From NCBI GenBank assembly GCA_965203535.1, contig OZ241897.1, forward strand, positions 1,488,001 to 1,552,000: 64,000 nt of DNA, read 5' to 3'. Numbering within the stretch: the first letter of the stretch is position 1; every line of letters begins with the position of its first letter. A program made the translations under genes and the position numbers. Positions 7,712-17,452 of the stretch are shown here, in pieces. The notes under the pieces are model-generated. The model made no database searches and was not told the origin of the DNA. It was given only the letters and a program-made list of their open reading frames with translations. Source of the DNA: JAJDTT01 sp022827025. Lineage in GTDB: Bacteria > Acidobacteriota > UBA6911 > RPQK01 > JAJDTT01.

Positions 7712-10700
7712 TCATCGGAGGACCGGGACCATGGGCAATGTGGTGAAGATCCGGTTGTCAGCATCCATCTCCAAGGCCACTCCCGTGAAGGATCCGCCGT
7801 CGGGGGCGGTGCAGAGGACCGAACCGGCGAAGTCGAAGGTATCGGCGTCCTTGAAGAGTTCGTCGATGAAACGGGCGACTTGGCCGCCGGCGCTCAGATC
7901 GATCTCCGTCTCAGCCAGCAGGCGGCCGTTCCGCATCAGTGCGCAGGTCAACGTCATTTCGTCCGACTCGAGGTTTCGGACCGCAGCTCCGGTGTTGATC
8001 CCGTTCTCCTGCCGCCGGGCCGGAAACATCGCGGACGTGACGGGCGGACTGGCGCCGACCCCGGCCACCCCTACGCTCGGGACGTCAAAGCGCAGGACCC
8101 CGCCGATGGGACCGTCGGAGACCACGTGCACCGATCCCAATATCAGCTCCCCTCGTCCATGGGTCGAGATCGTGAGTTCGCTCAGCGCCACCATTTCCGT
8201 CCGAACGCTCAAGGCGCCATCCTCTCGGACCTCCAGATCTTCCACCACGTCCACCACTGATTCCGCGGCAATCAGGGAGCCCTCCTGATCGTAAAAGTAG
8301 ACGGCGGGCCGGATCGGATCCGCGCCCACGTTCACCAATACCAACTCGGATCGAATGGACGATCCGTTTCCGAAATGCGCGAAGTCCAGAGTTCCGTCCT
8401 CGCCCTCAGCCGGGGCGGGCTCCACCGGCACCATCGGCAAGGTCGTGAAGATTCGATTCCCGGCATCCATCTCCACCGCCACTCCCGTGAAGAGCCTGCC
8501 GCGCGGGGCGGTACAGCGCACCGATCCCAGGAAGTCGGAGGTCTCGGTTTCGGTGAACAACTCGTCGAGAAACCAGGCCGCCTGCCCGTCGACTTTCAGA
8601 GAGATCTTCGTCTCTTCCAGCACGGCGCCCGCTTGCATCAATTGGCACCGCACCCTCATCCACGCCGCTCCCCGGTTGCGGACCGCGACCGCTGAGCGGA
8701 TCCCTCCCGGTTGGTTTCGAGCCGGGAAGATGGCGTCCCGGACGCGCGGGCTCGCTCCCACCCCGGCCACGCCGATGTCCGGATTGACATAGCGGAGGAC
8801 CCCGCCGATGGGACCGTCGGAGACGACGCGCACCGATCCGGACACCACCACCCTTCGAGGATGGGTCGAGATCGTGAGCTCTCCCAGGGGTTCCAGGCCC
8901 GTCTGAACACTCACCGAACCGTCCTCTTGGACCTCCAGGCCTTCTCTCATCTCCACCAGCCATCCGCCGGGCAGGAGATTCCCTCCACGGTCCAGGAAGG
9001 AGATGACCGGACGGATCGGCTCAGCGCCCACGTTCACCAACACCATTTCGGACGTGATGGACCCCCCATTGGCGAAATGGGCAAAGTGCAGATTTGGCGC
9101 CTCCAGAACGATCAGCGGCAAGTGGGGGGACTTGACCAGGGTGAGGTCCGTATAAATGGAATCCGGCTTCTCCGGCAACTCGCCGATGTCCACGAAGACA
9201 GCGGAGGCCGTGCCGGGGTCGCGGGAAACTGTGAATGCGGCGCTTTCCACGCTGCCCCTGGGAATGGTGATGTGGCTTGAACCGCCGTCGATGACGCCGT
9301 TGACGACGGTGATCGGAAGCACGATATCGAAGAGCGCTCCGGTTTGCGCCCGGGCTCTGACCCGGCCCTCCCGGGCGAATTCCAGCGAAATCATCGTGGT
9401 CAGCAGCCGCCTGTTTTGAGAGAGAAAGAGCCTCCTCAGCGAGGGCAGCCCGGCAAAGATCCCGTCCGGCAGCGTAGTCAGTTGATTGGCAATCAGCTCG
9501 ATCGATTCCAACGAGGAAAGTCCGGCAAAGATTCCGTCCGGCAGCGTGGTCAGTCGATTGAGCGTCAGATTGAGCGTTTGCAGCGAGGACAATCCAGCGA
9601 AGACCCCGGCCGGCAGCATCTTAAGTTCGTTGTCACGCAGACTGAGCGATTGCAGCGAGGACAGTCCGGAGAAGACCCCGGCCGGCAGCGTCGCCAGGTC
9701 GTTGCTGCTCAGATCGAGTGTTTCCAGCGAAGACAGTCCAGAGAAGGCCCCGGCCGGCAGCGTCGTCAGGCCGTTGCCGTAAAGATAGAGCCACTTCAGC
9801 GATGACAACCCGGAGAAAACCCCGTCCGGCAACGTCGCCAGGTCGTTACGGCTCAGATTGAGCGTTTCTAGCGAGGACAGTCCGGAGAAGACCCCTGCCA
9901 GCAGCGTCGTCAGGTCGTTGTCTTTCACAGAAAGTCCTTCCAGCGTCGACAATCCGGAGAAGACCGCGCCCGGCAGGGTCGCCAAGCCGATGCGGTCCAG
10001 ATGGAGCCACTCCAGCGACGATAGTCCCGCGAAGATCCCGTTCGGCAGTGCGGACAGTTGATTGCCCGATAACCAGAGCCACTCCAGCGAGGACAGCTCG
10101 GAGAAGACCCCGTCCGGCAACATCGTCAGGCCGTTGCTTCCCAGATGGAGCGACTCCAGCGACGATAGTCCCGCGAAGATCCCGTCTGGCAGCGTCGTCA
10201 GTCGGTTGAATCTCAGATGGAGCCGCTCCAGCGACGACAGTCCTGAAAAAATCCCGTCTGGCAGCGTGGTCAGTCCATTTTTTCTCAGATTGAGCGATTC
10301 CAGCGACGATAGTCCCGCAAAGATCCCGTCCGGCAGCATCGTCAGTCGGTTGTCGCTCAAATCGAGCGACTCCAGCGACGATAGTCCCGCGAATATCCCG
10401 TCCGGCAGCATCGTCAGGTCGTTGCCAGCCAAATCCAGCGTTTCCAGAGAAGCCAGTCCAGCGAAGACCCCGTCCGGAAGCGTTGTCAGTCGGTTGAATC
10501 TCAAATCGAGCGCTTCCAGAGACAGCAGTTCCGCGAATATCCCGTCCGGCAGCGTGGTCCGGCTGTTGAATATCAACTTGAGCGATTCCAGCGTCGACAA
10601 CCCGGAAAAGAGGTCATCGGTCAGTGTGCTCCGATCGCTGACGTAAAGAGTGAGCGATTGCAGCGAGGTGATTCCGGAAAAGAGGTCAACGAGAGGGATC

Positions 10701-11212
10701 GGGTCCTTGTAATACAGGGACAGAGTAAGCGTCTCCAGCACGGTGAGTCCAGAGAGGATTCCGGCCGGCAAGGTCAGGCGATTGCCTCTCAGCGCGAGCG
10801 TTTTCAGGGAAGACAGCCCATCGAAGATGCCTGGGGGCAGCGCCGTCAGGGCGTTGTGCTGCAACTGGAGTCCTTCCAACGAAGGCAGTCCGGAGAAATC
10901 CCCCGCTTTCAACTCTGGAATGGGATTCGGGCGGCCGACGCGAAAACCCCAAACAGTGTGCGGACCTTCCAGATCGAGGAAACCCGTGATCACAGCCAGA
11001 TGCGCCTCGGTCACCTCGGCGCAAACGGAAACGTCCGGTATCTTCTCCACGATGACATCACGCACTTCCGGGGTCCGGTCGCAGACGGGGACGAACTGCG
11101 CCGTGGCAATCTCCGGTACGGCCAGCAGAACCAAGCCCAAGGTTACGGTTGGCAGGGCGGTCGTGGAGCGCAATCGGCGAAGATGTGCAATCTTCAGGGT
11201 GTGTACCGGCAT
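7712..11212 (-). CDS. Secreted leucine-rich-repeat protein with two tandem C-terminal beta domains (LRR1)
   Basis: A 1166-residue extracellular protein. Residues 1-39 contain a signal peptide ending near ATAQ. A cysteine-containing cap follows (VCDRTPEVRDVIVEKIP). About 21 leucine-rich repeats of roughly 24 residues come next, of the pattern LPDGIFAGLSSLESLDL. After a linker there are two tandem copies of a domain that starts with FAHFANG or FAHFGNG, has SELVLVNVGADPIRP and GGVLRFDVP, and ends with IFTTLPMVPV. Proteins of this build usually bind other proteins or surfaces; the partner is unknown. The start is supported by GGAGGA upstream and by identical spacing in the neighbouring paralogue. 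Confidence 0.85.
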   Translation of the reverse strand: MPVHTLKIAHLRRLRSTTALPTVTLGLVLLAVPEIATAQFVPVCDRTPEVRDVIVEKIPDVSVCAEVTEAHLAVITGFLDLEGPHTVWGFRVGRPNPIPELKAGDFSGLPSLEGLQLQHNALTALPPGIFDGLSSLKTLALRGNRLTLPAGILSGLTVLETLTLSLYYKDPIPLVDLFSGITSLQSLTLYVSDRSTLTDDLFSGLSTLESLKLIFNSRTTLPDGIFAELLSLEALDLRFNRLTTLPDGVFAGLASLETLDLAGNDLTMLPDGIFAGLSSLESLDLSDNRLTMLPDGIFAGLSSLESLNLRKNGLTTLPDGIFSGLSSLERLHLRFNRLTTLPDGIFAGLSSLESLHLGSNGLTMLPDGVFSELSSLEWLWLSGNQLSALPNGIFAGLSSLEWLHLDRIGLATLPGAVFSGLSTLEGLSVKDNDLTTLLAGVFSGLSSLETLNLSRNDLATLPDGVFSGLSSLKWLYLYGNGLTTLPAGAFSGLSSLETLDLSSNDLATLPAGVFSGLSSLQSLSLRDNELKMLPAGVFAGLSSLQTLNLTLNRLTTLPDGIFAGLSSLESIELIANQLTTLPDGIFAGLPSLRRLFLSQNRRLLTTMISLEFAREGRVRARAQTGALFDIVLPITVVNGVIDGGSSHITIPRGSVESAAFTVSRDPGTASAVFVDIGELPEKPDSIYTDLTLVKSPHLPLIVLEAPNLHFAHFANGGSITSEMVLVNVGAEPIRPVISFLDRGGNLLPGGWLVEMREGLEVQEDGSVSVQTGLEPLGELTISTHPRRVVVSGSVRVVSDGPIGGVLRYVNPDIGVAGVGASPRVRDAIFPARNQPGGIRSAVAVRNRGAAWMRVRCQLMQAGAVLEETKISLKVDGQAAWFLDELFTETETSDFLGSVRCTAPRGRLFTGVAVEMDAGNRIFTTLPMVPVEPAPAEGEDGTLDFAHFGNGSSIRSELVLVNVGADPIRPAVYFYDQEGSLIAAESVVDVVEDLEVREDGALSVRTEMVALSELTISTHGRGELILGSVHVVSDGPIGGVLRFDVPSVGVAGVGASPPVTSAMFPARRQENGINTGAAVRNLESDEMTLTCALMRNGRLLAETEIDLSAGGQVARFIDELFKDADTFDFAGSVLCTAPDGGSFTGVALEMDADNRIFTTLPMVPVLR

Positions 11213-11292
11213 CCGGAATAGTTCCTCCAGGCAGAAGGTTAGCTTTATGGCTCGTGTCCAGAGATCTGCCGTCTCCGGCCAATCCCGTCAGG

Positions 11293-14200
11293 TCATCGAA
11301 GCACCGGGACCATGGGCAATGTGGTGAAGATCCGGTTGTCAGCATCCATCTCCAAGGCCACTCCCGTGAAGGATCCGCCGTCGGGGGCGGTACAGAGGAC
11401 CGAGCCGGCGAAGTCGAAGGTATCGGCGTCCTTGAAGAGTTCGTCGATGAAACGGGCGACTTGGCCGCCGGCGTTCAGGTCGATCTCCGACTCAGCCAGC
11501 AGGCGGCCGTTTTGCATCAGTGCGCAGGTCAACGTCATCGCTTCCGACTCAAGGTTTCGGACCGCAGCTCCGGTGTTGATCCCGTTCTCCTGCCGCCGGG
11601 CCGGGAACATCGCGGACGTGACGGGCGGGCTGGCGCCGACCCCGGCCACCCCTGCGCTCGGGACGTCGAAGCGCAGGACCCCGCCGATGGGACCGTCGGA
11701 GACGACGCGCACCGATCCCAATATCAGTTCCCCTTGCCCATGGGTCGAAATCGTGAGCTCGCTCAGCGCTGCCATTTCCCTCCAGACGCTCAGCGCTCCG
11801 TCCTCTCGAACCTCCAGGGCTCCCTTCACTTCCACCACCGATTCCGCTGCAATTTGGGCGCCTTGCTGATCGTAAAAGTAGACGGCGGGCCGGACTGGAT
11901 CGGCGCCCACGTTCACCAACACCAACTCGGATCGAATGGACGATCCGTTCCCGAAATGCGCGAAGACCAAAGTCCCTTCCTGGCTCCCGTCCGCCAGGGG
12001 CTCCACCGGCACCGTCGGCAGGGTGGTGAAGATCCGATTTCCAGAATCCATTTCAACGGCCACTCCCGTGAAAAGCTTGCCGCGTGGCGCCGTACAACGC
12101 ACCGATCCAACGAAGTCGGACGTGTCGTTCCGGGTGAACAATTCGTCGAGGAACCGCGCCGTTTGCCCGTCGCGCGTCAGTGAAATCTCCGTCTCTTCCA
12201 GCACAGTGCCCGCTTGCAGCAACTGACACCTCACCCTCATCCATTCGTCTCCCCGGCTGCGGATCGCGATCGCTGTGCGGATCCCTCCCGCCTCGTTCCG
12301 AGCCGGGAAGATGGCGTCCCGGACACGCGGGCTCGCTCCCACCCCGGCAATGCCGAGGTCCGGATTGTCATAGCGCAGGACCCCTCCGAAGGGGCCTTCG
12401 GACTCCACGCGCACCGATCCCGAAACCATCACGCGACGAGGATGAGTCGAGATCGTGCGCTCCCCCAGAGGCTCGATGCTCGTCCGAACCCTCAGCGAGC
12501 CGTCCTCCTGGACCTCCAGATCCTCCCTCGGCTCGACCAGCCATCCGCCGGAAAGGAGATTCCCGCCGCGGTCCAGGAAGGAGACGACCGGTCGGATCGG
12601 TTCGGCCCCCACGTTCACCAACACCAACTCGGACGTGATGGATTCCCCATTGGCGAAATGGGCAAAATGCAGATTGGGTTCCTCCAGAACGTTCAGCGGC
12701 AAGTGGGGAGACTTGACCAGAGTGAGGTCCGTATCAATGGAGCTCGGCATCTCGGGCAACTCGCCGACATCCACGAAGACGGCCGAGGCCGGGCCGGGGT
12801 TGCGGGACACTGTGAACGTGGCGCTATACACGCTGCCCCTGGGGATGTTGATGTGGCTCGAACCGTCGTCGATGACGCCGTTGACAACGTTGATCGGCAA
12901 CACGATTTCAAAGAGGGCCCCCGTGTCGGCCCGGGCCCGGAACCGGCCTTCCCCAGCGAATTCCAGCGAAATCATTGTGGTCAGTTGGCGCCAGTTGTCA
13001 GACAGAGAGAGACGTTGCAGCGAGGGTAGCTCGGAAAAGACGCCCTCCGGCAGCGTGGTGAGGCGATTGGTAGACAACCCTAGCAATTCCATCGAGGACA
13101 GCCCGGAAAAGATCCCCTCCGGCAGCTCGGTCAGGTGGTTGTCTGACAGCCCAAGCGTTTTCAAAGACGACAGCCCGGCGAAGACCCCCGCCGGGAGCGT
13201 CGTCAGGTTGTTACGACTCAGGTCGAGTTCTTCCAGAGAGGATAGCCCCGTGAAGACTCCGACCGGGAGCGTCGTCAGATCGTTACCGCTCAAATCGAGC
13301 GTTTCCAGAGAGGACAGCGCAACGAAGATCCCGGCCGGCAGCGTGGTCAGGTCGTTGCCACGCAGACGGAGCTCTTTCAGCGAGGACAAACCGGCGAAGA
13401 CCCCAACCGGCAAAGTGGTCAGGTCGTTTCCATCCAGTTCGAGCCATCTGAGGGAGAACAGTCCGGAGAATATTCCCTCCGGCAGCGTGGTCAGGTGATT
13501 GGAATCCAACCAAAGCTCTTTCAACGAGGACAGCCCTGCAAAAAGATCCGACGGCAGTGTGGTCAAGTCGTTGTTATACAGCCTGATCCCTTGTAGCGAG
13601 GACAAACCGGCGAAGACCCCAACCGGCAGCGTCGTCAGGGCGTTGCCCTCCAGATAAAGCCATTTTAGGGAGGACAGCCCGGAAAAGACCCCGGCCGGCA
13701 GCGTCGTCAGGGCGTTGCCACGCAGAGCGAGCATTTCCAGCGCCTCAAGTCCCGCGAAGATCCCGTCCGGCAGTGTGTTCAATTGGTTGAAAAGCAGGTT
13801 GAGCTCTTTTAGCGACGACAACCCGGAGAAGACCCCATACGGCAGTGTCCTCAATTGGTTGCCAACCAGATCTAGTTCTTCCAGCGAGGACAGCCCGGAA
13901 AAGACCCCGGCCGGCAGTGCGGTCAGATTGTTGCCTGAAAGGTCGAGCGTTTTCAGCGCCTCAAGTCCCGCGAAGATCCCCTCCGGCAGCGTGGTTAGCT
14001 GAATGTGCTCCAGGTTGAGCGCTTTCAGCGACGACAACCCGGAGAAGATCCTAGGCGGCAGAGTGGTCAGTGGAACTCCTTCCAGGTCGAGCGATTCCAG
14101 CAAGGACAGTCCCGCGAAAATACCGGCTGGCAGCGTGGTCAGTCGGTTGCCCGCCAGGTAGAGCCCTTTCAGCGTGGACAATTCAGAGAAGAGGTCATCG

Positions 14201-14877
14201 GGCAGAGTGCTCCGATTGGGAATCCAGAGACCGAGCGATTTCAGCTCGGTGAGTCCGGTGAAGATCCCGCCATGGAGAGGCGTCAATTCGTTGTAATGCA
14301 GGGACAGGCTGAGTTTGTCCAGTTCGGTGAGTCCGGAGAAGATCCCGGCCGGCAAGGTCGTCAGTGGATTGCCACTCAGCGCGAGCGTTCTCAGGGAAGA
14401 CAGCCCGGCAAAGATCCCGTTCGGCAGCGTGGTCAGGTGGTTGTTCCCCAGGTTGAGCGTTTTCAGGGAGGACAGCCCGTGGAAGAGACCTGGCGGCAGC
14501 GTCGTCAGGTCGTTGAAATGCAACCGGAGTCCTTCCAGCGTAGACAGTCCTGAGAAATCCCCCGCTTTCAACTCTGGAATGGGGTTCGGAAGGCCGGTGG
14601 TATCACCCAAACCCCAAGGCGTGTACGGACCTTGCAGATCGAGGACACCGTCAATCTCGGCCAGATGTGCCTCTGTCACATCGGCGCAGTCGGAAACGTC
14701 CGGAATCTGCTCCACGATGACGTCGCGGACTTCCAACGTCCGATCGCAGACTGGGACGATTTGTCCCGTAGCTGTCTCTGGTACGGCCAGCAGAACCAAG
14801 GCCAAAGTTACGGTTAGCACCAAGGTTGTGGATCGCCATCGGCGAAGCGATGCGATCTTCAGGGTGAGTACTGACAT
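11293..14877 (-). CDS. Secreted leucine-rich-repeat protein, tandem paralogue (LRR2)
   Basis: A 1194-residue paralogue of the downstream LRR1 gene, 80 bp away and in the same direction. The order is the same: signal peptide, VCDRTLEVRDVIVEQIP cap, about 22 leucine-rich repeats, a linker, then two FAHFxNG domains. The last 60 or so residues are the same in both proteins, while the repeat arrays differ in number and order. An in-frame codon at 14982 would add 35 residues from repeat-derived DNA. The ATG at 14877 is preferred because the bases upstream (GAGGAACCATTCCGG) match those before LRR1. Upstream DNA is the duplicated block 14918-15560. Confidence 0.85.
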   Translation of the reverse strand: MSVLTLKIASLRRWRSTTLVLTVTLALVLLAVPETATGQIVPVCDRTLEVRDVIVEQIPDVSDCADVTEAHLAEIDGVLDLQGPYTPWGLGDTTGLPNPIPELKAGDFSGLSTLEGLRLHFNDLTTLPPGLFHGLSSLKTLNLGNNHLTTLPNGIFAGLSSLRTLALSGNPLTTLPAGIFSGLTELDKLSLSLHYNELTPLHGGIFTGLTELKSLGLWIPNRSTLPDDLFSELSTLKGLYLAGNRLTTLPAGIFAGLSLLESLDLEGVPLTTLPPRIFSGLSSLKALNLEHIQLTTLPEGIFAGLEALKTLDLSGNNLTALPAGVFSGLSSLEELDLVGNQLRTLPYGVFSGLSSLKELNLLFNQLNTLPDGIFAGLEALEMLALRGNALTTLPAGVFSGLSSLKWLYLEGNALTTLPVGVFAGLSSLQGIRLYNNDLTTLPSDLFAGLSSLKELWLDSNHLTTLPEGIFSGLFSLRWLELDGNDLTTLPVGVFAGLSSLKELRLRGNDLTTLPAGIFVALSSLETLDLSGNDLTTLPVGVFTGLSSLEELDLSRNNLTTLPAGVFAGLSSLKTLGLSDNHLTELPEGIFSGLSSMELLGLSTNRLTTLPEGVFSELPSLQRLSLSDNWRQLTTMISLEFAGEGRFRARADTGALFEIVLPINVVNGVIDDGSSHINIPRGSVYSATFTVSRNPGPASAVFVDVGELPEMPSSIDTDLTLVKSPHLPLNVLEEPNLHFAHFANGESITSELVLVNVGAEPIRPVVSFLDRGGNLLSGGWLVEPREDLEVQEDGSLRVRTSIEPLGERTISTHPRRVMVSGSVRVESEGPFGGVLRYDNPDLGIAGVGASPRVRDAIFPARNEAGGIRTAIAIRSRGDEWMRVRCQLLQAGTVLEETEISLTRDGQTARFLDELFTRNDTSDFVGSVRCTAPRGKLFTGVAVEMDSGNRIFTTLPTVPVEPLADGSQEGTLVFAHFGNGSSIRSELVLVNVGADPVRPAVYFYDQQGAQIAAESVVEVKGALEVREDGALSVWREMAALSELTISTHGQGELILGSVRVVSDGPIGGVLRFDVPSAGVAGVGASPPVTSAMFPARRQENGINTGAAVRNLESEAMTLTCALMQNGRLLAESEIDLNAGGQVARFIDELFKDADTFDFAGSVLCTAPDGGSFTGVALEMDADNRIFTTLPMVPVLR

Positions 14878-15163
14878 CCGGAATGGTTCCTCAATGCAGA
14901 AGGATCGGCCTTTGTTAGTATTCAATGATGCAGTGGAGCTTCTTCTGGCCGAAGTGTAGAAGGAGCTACCGATCCGACGCATAGAATCCTTGCCTCGTTT
15001 CTCATATGAACGGACTCACGGGGCTGGGCAATATTTAGACATCTCTGGACCGTGGACCCCGCTGGAAACCGGGGGGGCAGGTGCGTGGGTCAGATCAAGA
15101 TAAAGTAAATGATGTGAGTCGGTGTTGGCGACCGCGTCAAAAGCACCTTGGCCGGTTGATATA

Positions 15164-15241
15164 GGGACTGTTCCAGGTTGCCGTTCCGGGCGCTCATCCG
15201 ACTCTAACCTGCCACGCCACAGGTGTCATTTCAGACCTTCC
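15164..15241 (+). repeat. Dispersed palindromic repeat, copy 2
   Basis: Matches 6198-6288 and 20004-20082 (GGGACTGTTCCAGGTTGCCG, then CTAACCTGCCAC and AGGTGTCATTTCAG). It lies inside the duplicated 0.65-kb block. Confidence 0.8.
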
Positions 15242-15255
15242 CGCAGGGATCAATC

Positions 15256-15353
15256 GGACGGGAGCGACCCCCCAAGGCGATGGCACGGTCAGTGCACATC
15301 AGCCGGCACCGTTTTGCCGATCCGGGAGGCAAAAAGGGGGGTCGCTCCCGTCC
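15256..15353 (+). repeat. Long hairpin, copy 1
   Basis: Arms GGACGGGAGCGACCCCCC (15256-15273) and GGGGGGTCGCTCCCGTCC (15336-15353) are perfect inverted repeats around a 62-base loop. The same hairpin recurs at 20096-20194 with the arms kept and the loop changed. Confidence 0.85.
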
Positions 15354-15560
15354 ACCTCCGATTTCCCCGTGCGGCCACCGCCACCCTGCGAGGCGGGCCG
15401 TAACCGGAACGGGCAGAGCAGGTTAGAGAAAGGCGTCCGTGCACGTCGAAAAGCCACTTTCGTGCACATGCCCCCCGTTGTCCCGTGTGCGCTCCCCGAT
15501 CGGCACCAAACACCACTTTTCAGCGGTTAAAATCAGCCTCCATCAGCCTTTGCGACTGCA

Positions 15561-16282
15561 AAGTGCGGAACTGTCTCGGCGACCGTCCCGCAGCGTTCGT
15601 AAAACTGCTCGCTTGGCCCGGCCCGATGGTCTCGCCGTACGGCGCAGGTCCGTCGAAGCTCATGGACGCCTGGATCGGTTCGGGTGTCCAGGCTTCCGAG
15701 AGTCCCCGCACCGAGCGCGTCGGATCAATGGATGGAATCGGCCTGCGGGTCTTGATCTTCGCCGGCCAGGGAACTCGCCCCGTCGCCCATCCGTCGGCGC
15801 ATCTGCCCGAAGAGGTCCGTGGGCCGGTCCGCTATAGAGAACGGGCTCAGCGAAGGAACGGGCAAGCCCGACTCTAGCGAAGGACGGATGCCGCCCTGGG
15901 AAACCGGGAACCGCCCCTGGAGACTAAGACCACAATGACATACACGAGATAGGCTGCGAGGGGTGAGGTCTCGGCCTCCATGTGTCCATCCAGCGAGCCG
16001 GTTCGGTGAGGGACGAATTTTTGTCGGTATAGTCCGATTCCGAACCCAGTCCAAGAGAAGAATCGCCCACAGGAGAAGTCGGGTCTCACACTCCTCCGAG
16101 AGAACCAGGAGGAAAACCCATCGAATTGCATCTCCTCCCCTCTGGCTGTGCGCAGCCGGTGCAGATTGCCTTCGATCCAGTCCCGGCGATCTCTAATTCC
16201 AGAGGAGTCACATTCTGACGGACCTGCTCCACATCCTGATCCATCCGAGACTCATCCCACCCGTCCCGATAGTTTCCGCAAG
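15561..16282. other. 0.7-kb spacer without an intact gene
   Basis: Lies between the duplicated block and the 3' end of the Cache-domain gene. Open frames here are short, have no ribosome site and match no family I recognise. Confidence 0.45.
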
Positions 16283-17422
16283 CTATTCCCCGGACGCCAT
16301 TTCCTCCTCGGAAGGCGTATCGGCGTCCAGAGGAATCACCGGCAGCGTGGTGAAGATGCCGTTCATCGTGTCCAATTCCACCGCGACTCCCGTGAACTTC
16401 TGCGCGATTCCCGGTGCCGTGCAGCGGACTGATCCAGAAAAATCCGACGTGTCGGTTTCTTCGAACAGCTCATCGATAAACTTGGCGTCCTGACCGTTGG
16501 CTGGCAGAGAGATCATCACCTCACCAAGCTCTTGGCCATCCTTCATCAATCGACATGTCAATACCAGCTCGGACTCGCTCAGGTTGCGCACCGCCGCCCC
16601 GGTGTTGATTCCGTCCTCCATACGGCGTGCCGGGAAGATGGCGTCCCGGACCGGCTGGCTGGCTCCCACCCCGGCGACACCCACTCCGGGAACGTCAAAG
16701 CGCAAGACCCCGCCGACGGGGCTGCCGGGACCGTCCGAGATCACCTTCACCGATCCGGTCACAGTATCGCCCTGGCCGTTGGTCGAAATCGTGACTTCTC
16801 CCAAGGGCGCCAATTCGGACTGGAGCGTGACCGCTCCGTAATCCGTGGTCTCTAGGTTTCCGCCGACGTCCACCACCGATTCCGGGTCGAGGAGTTCACC
16901 GGCCCTGCCGTAAAAGTAGACCACAGGACGGATCGGCGTGGCCGCCAAATTCACCAGCACGATGTCGGAAGTGATGGCGGATCCGTTGCCGAAGTGAGCG
17001 AAGTCCAATGCGACCTGATGGCCCGTGTAGATCCCGGAGCCGATGATCATGTGCTGGTCCGGAAATAGGTCCGGGAGGGGGGACGTGAAAGTCTCGACGT
17101 ATCCCAACTTGGGGGAAGTATGGTCTTCGTCCCCAATGATGTTCGGATCGTCGAAGTGATACTCGACATAGCCTCCCCCGGCTGTGGCCGCGGCAATGAG
17201 TTCCTGGACGAACAGGGCTCCGGTGAGTTGGTCTTCCCAACCGCTCAGGTCCTGGTCCACCAATGCCGGATTGGCCCCATGCCAGCGGATCACACCCTCG
17301 TCATTCGAGATGTATAGGTAGACGGAGCCAAACTTCCATGGCTCCTCCAGGAATTCGTCAATCCGCCCACTCTCGGCAAGGCCCTCCACCTGCAGGACGG
17401 GTTGACGGGACCTCCGTAGCAA
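16283..17422 (-). CDS. Cache-domain protein with FAHFGNG C-terminal domain, 5' end probably missing
   Basis: A 379-residue reading frame. Residues about 20-130 look like a single Cache sensor domain: FGSVYLYISNDEGVIRWHGA, GGGYVEYHFDDP, KLGYVETF and IIGSGIY. Residues about 140-365 form one FAHFGNG domain as in the LRR proteins, ending IFTTLPVIPL. No ATG fits. The first possible start is a TTG at 17422, and the frame is closed by a stop only 33 bases further upstream. Cache proteins are normally exported, yet there is no signal peptide. The gene lies 30 bp after the stop of the upstream family member and is most likely 5'-truncated. Confidence 0.65.
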   Translation of the reverse strand: MLRRSRQPVLQVEGLAESGRIDEFLEEPWKFGSVYLYISNDEGVIRWHGANPALVDQDLSGWEDQLTGALFVQELIAAATAGGGYVEYHFDDPNIIGDEDHTSPKLGYVETFTSPLPDLFPDQHMIIGSGIYTGHQVALDFAHFGNGSAITSDIVLVNLAATPIRPVVYFYGRAGELLDPESVVDVGGNLETTDYGAVTLQSELAPLGEVTISTNGQGDTVTGSVKVISDGPGSPVGGVLRFDVPGVGVAGVGASQPVRDAIFPARRMEDGINTGAAVRNLSESELVLTCRLMKDGQELGEVMISLPANGQDAKFIDELFEETDTSDFSGSVRCTAPGIAQKFTGVAVELDTMNGIFTTLPVIPLDADTPSEEEMASGE

Positions 17423-17452
17423 CCAATTGATGGATTTACTGAGGGAGCAGAC

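Larger units (their letters stand above)
14918..15560 (+). repeat. Duplicated 0.65-kb block, copy 1
   Basis: Aligns in order with 19743-20400. Shared landmarks are CCGAAGTGTAGAAGGAGCTA, CTGGACCGTGGACCCC, the dispersed palindromic repeat, a hairpin with arms GGGAGCGACCCCCC, and the end motif CACTTTTCAGCGGTTAAAAT followed by CAGCCTTTGCGACTGC. The two copies have diverged between these landmarks. Both lie directly upstream of minus-strand secreted-protein genes. Confidence 0.8.

Noticed and set aside
9400..10700. Regular 72-bp repeats that look like a CRISPR or tandem-repeat array
   Set aside because: The period matches 24-residue leucine-rich repeats in an intact reading frame, with no constant repeat and variable spacer pattern.
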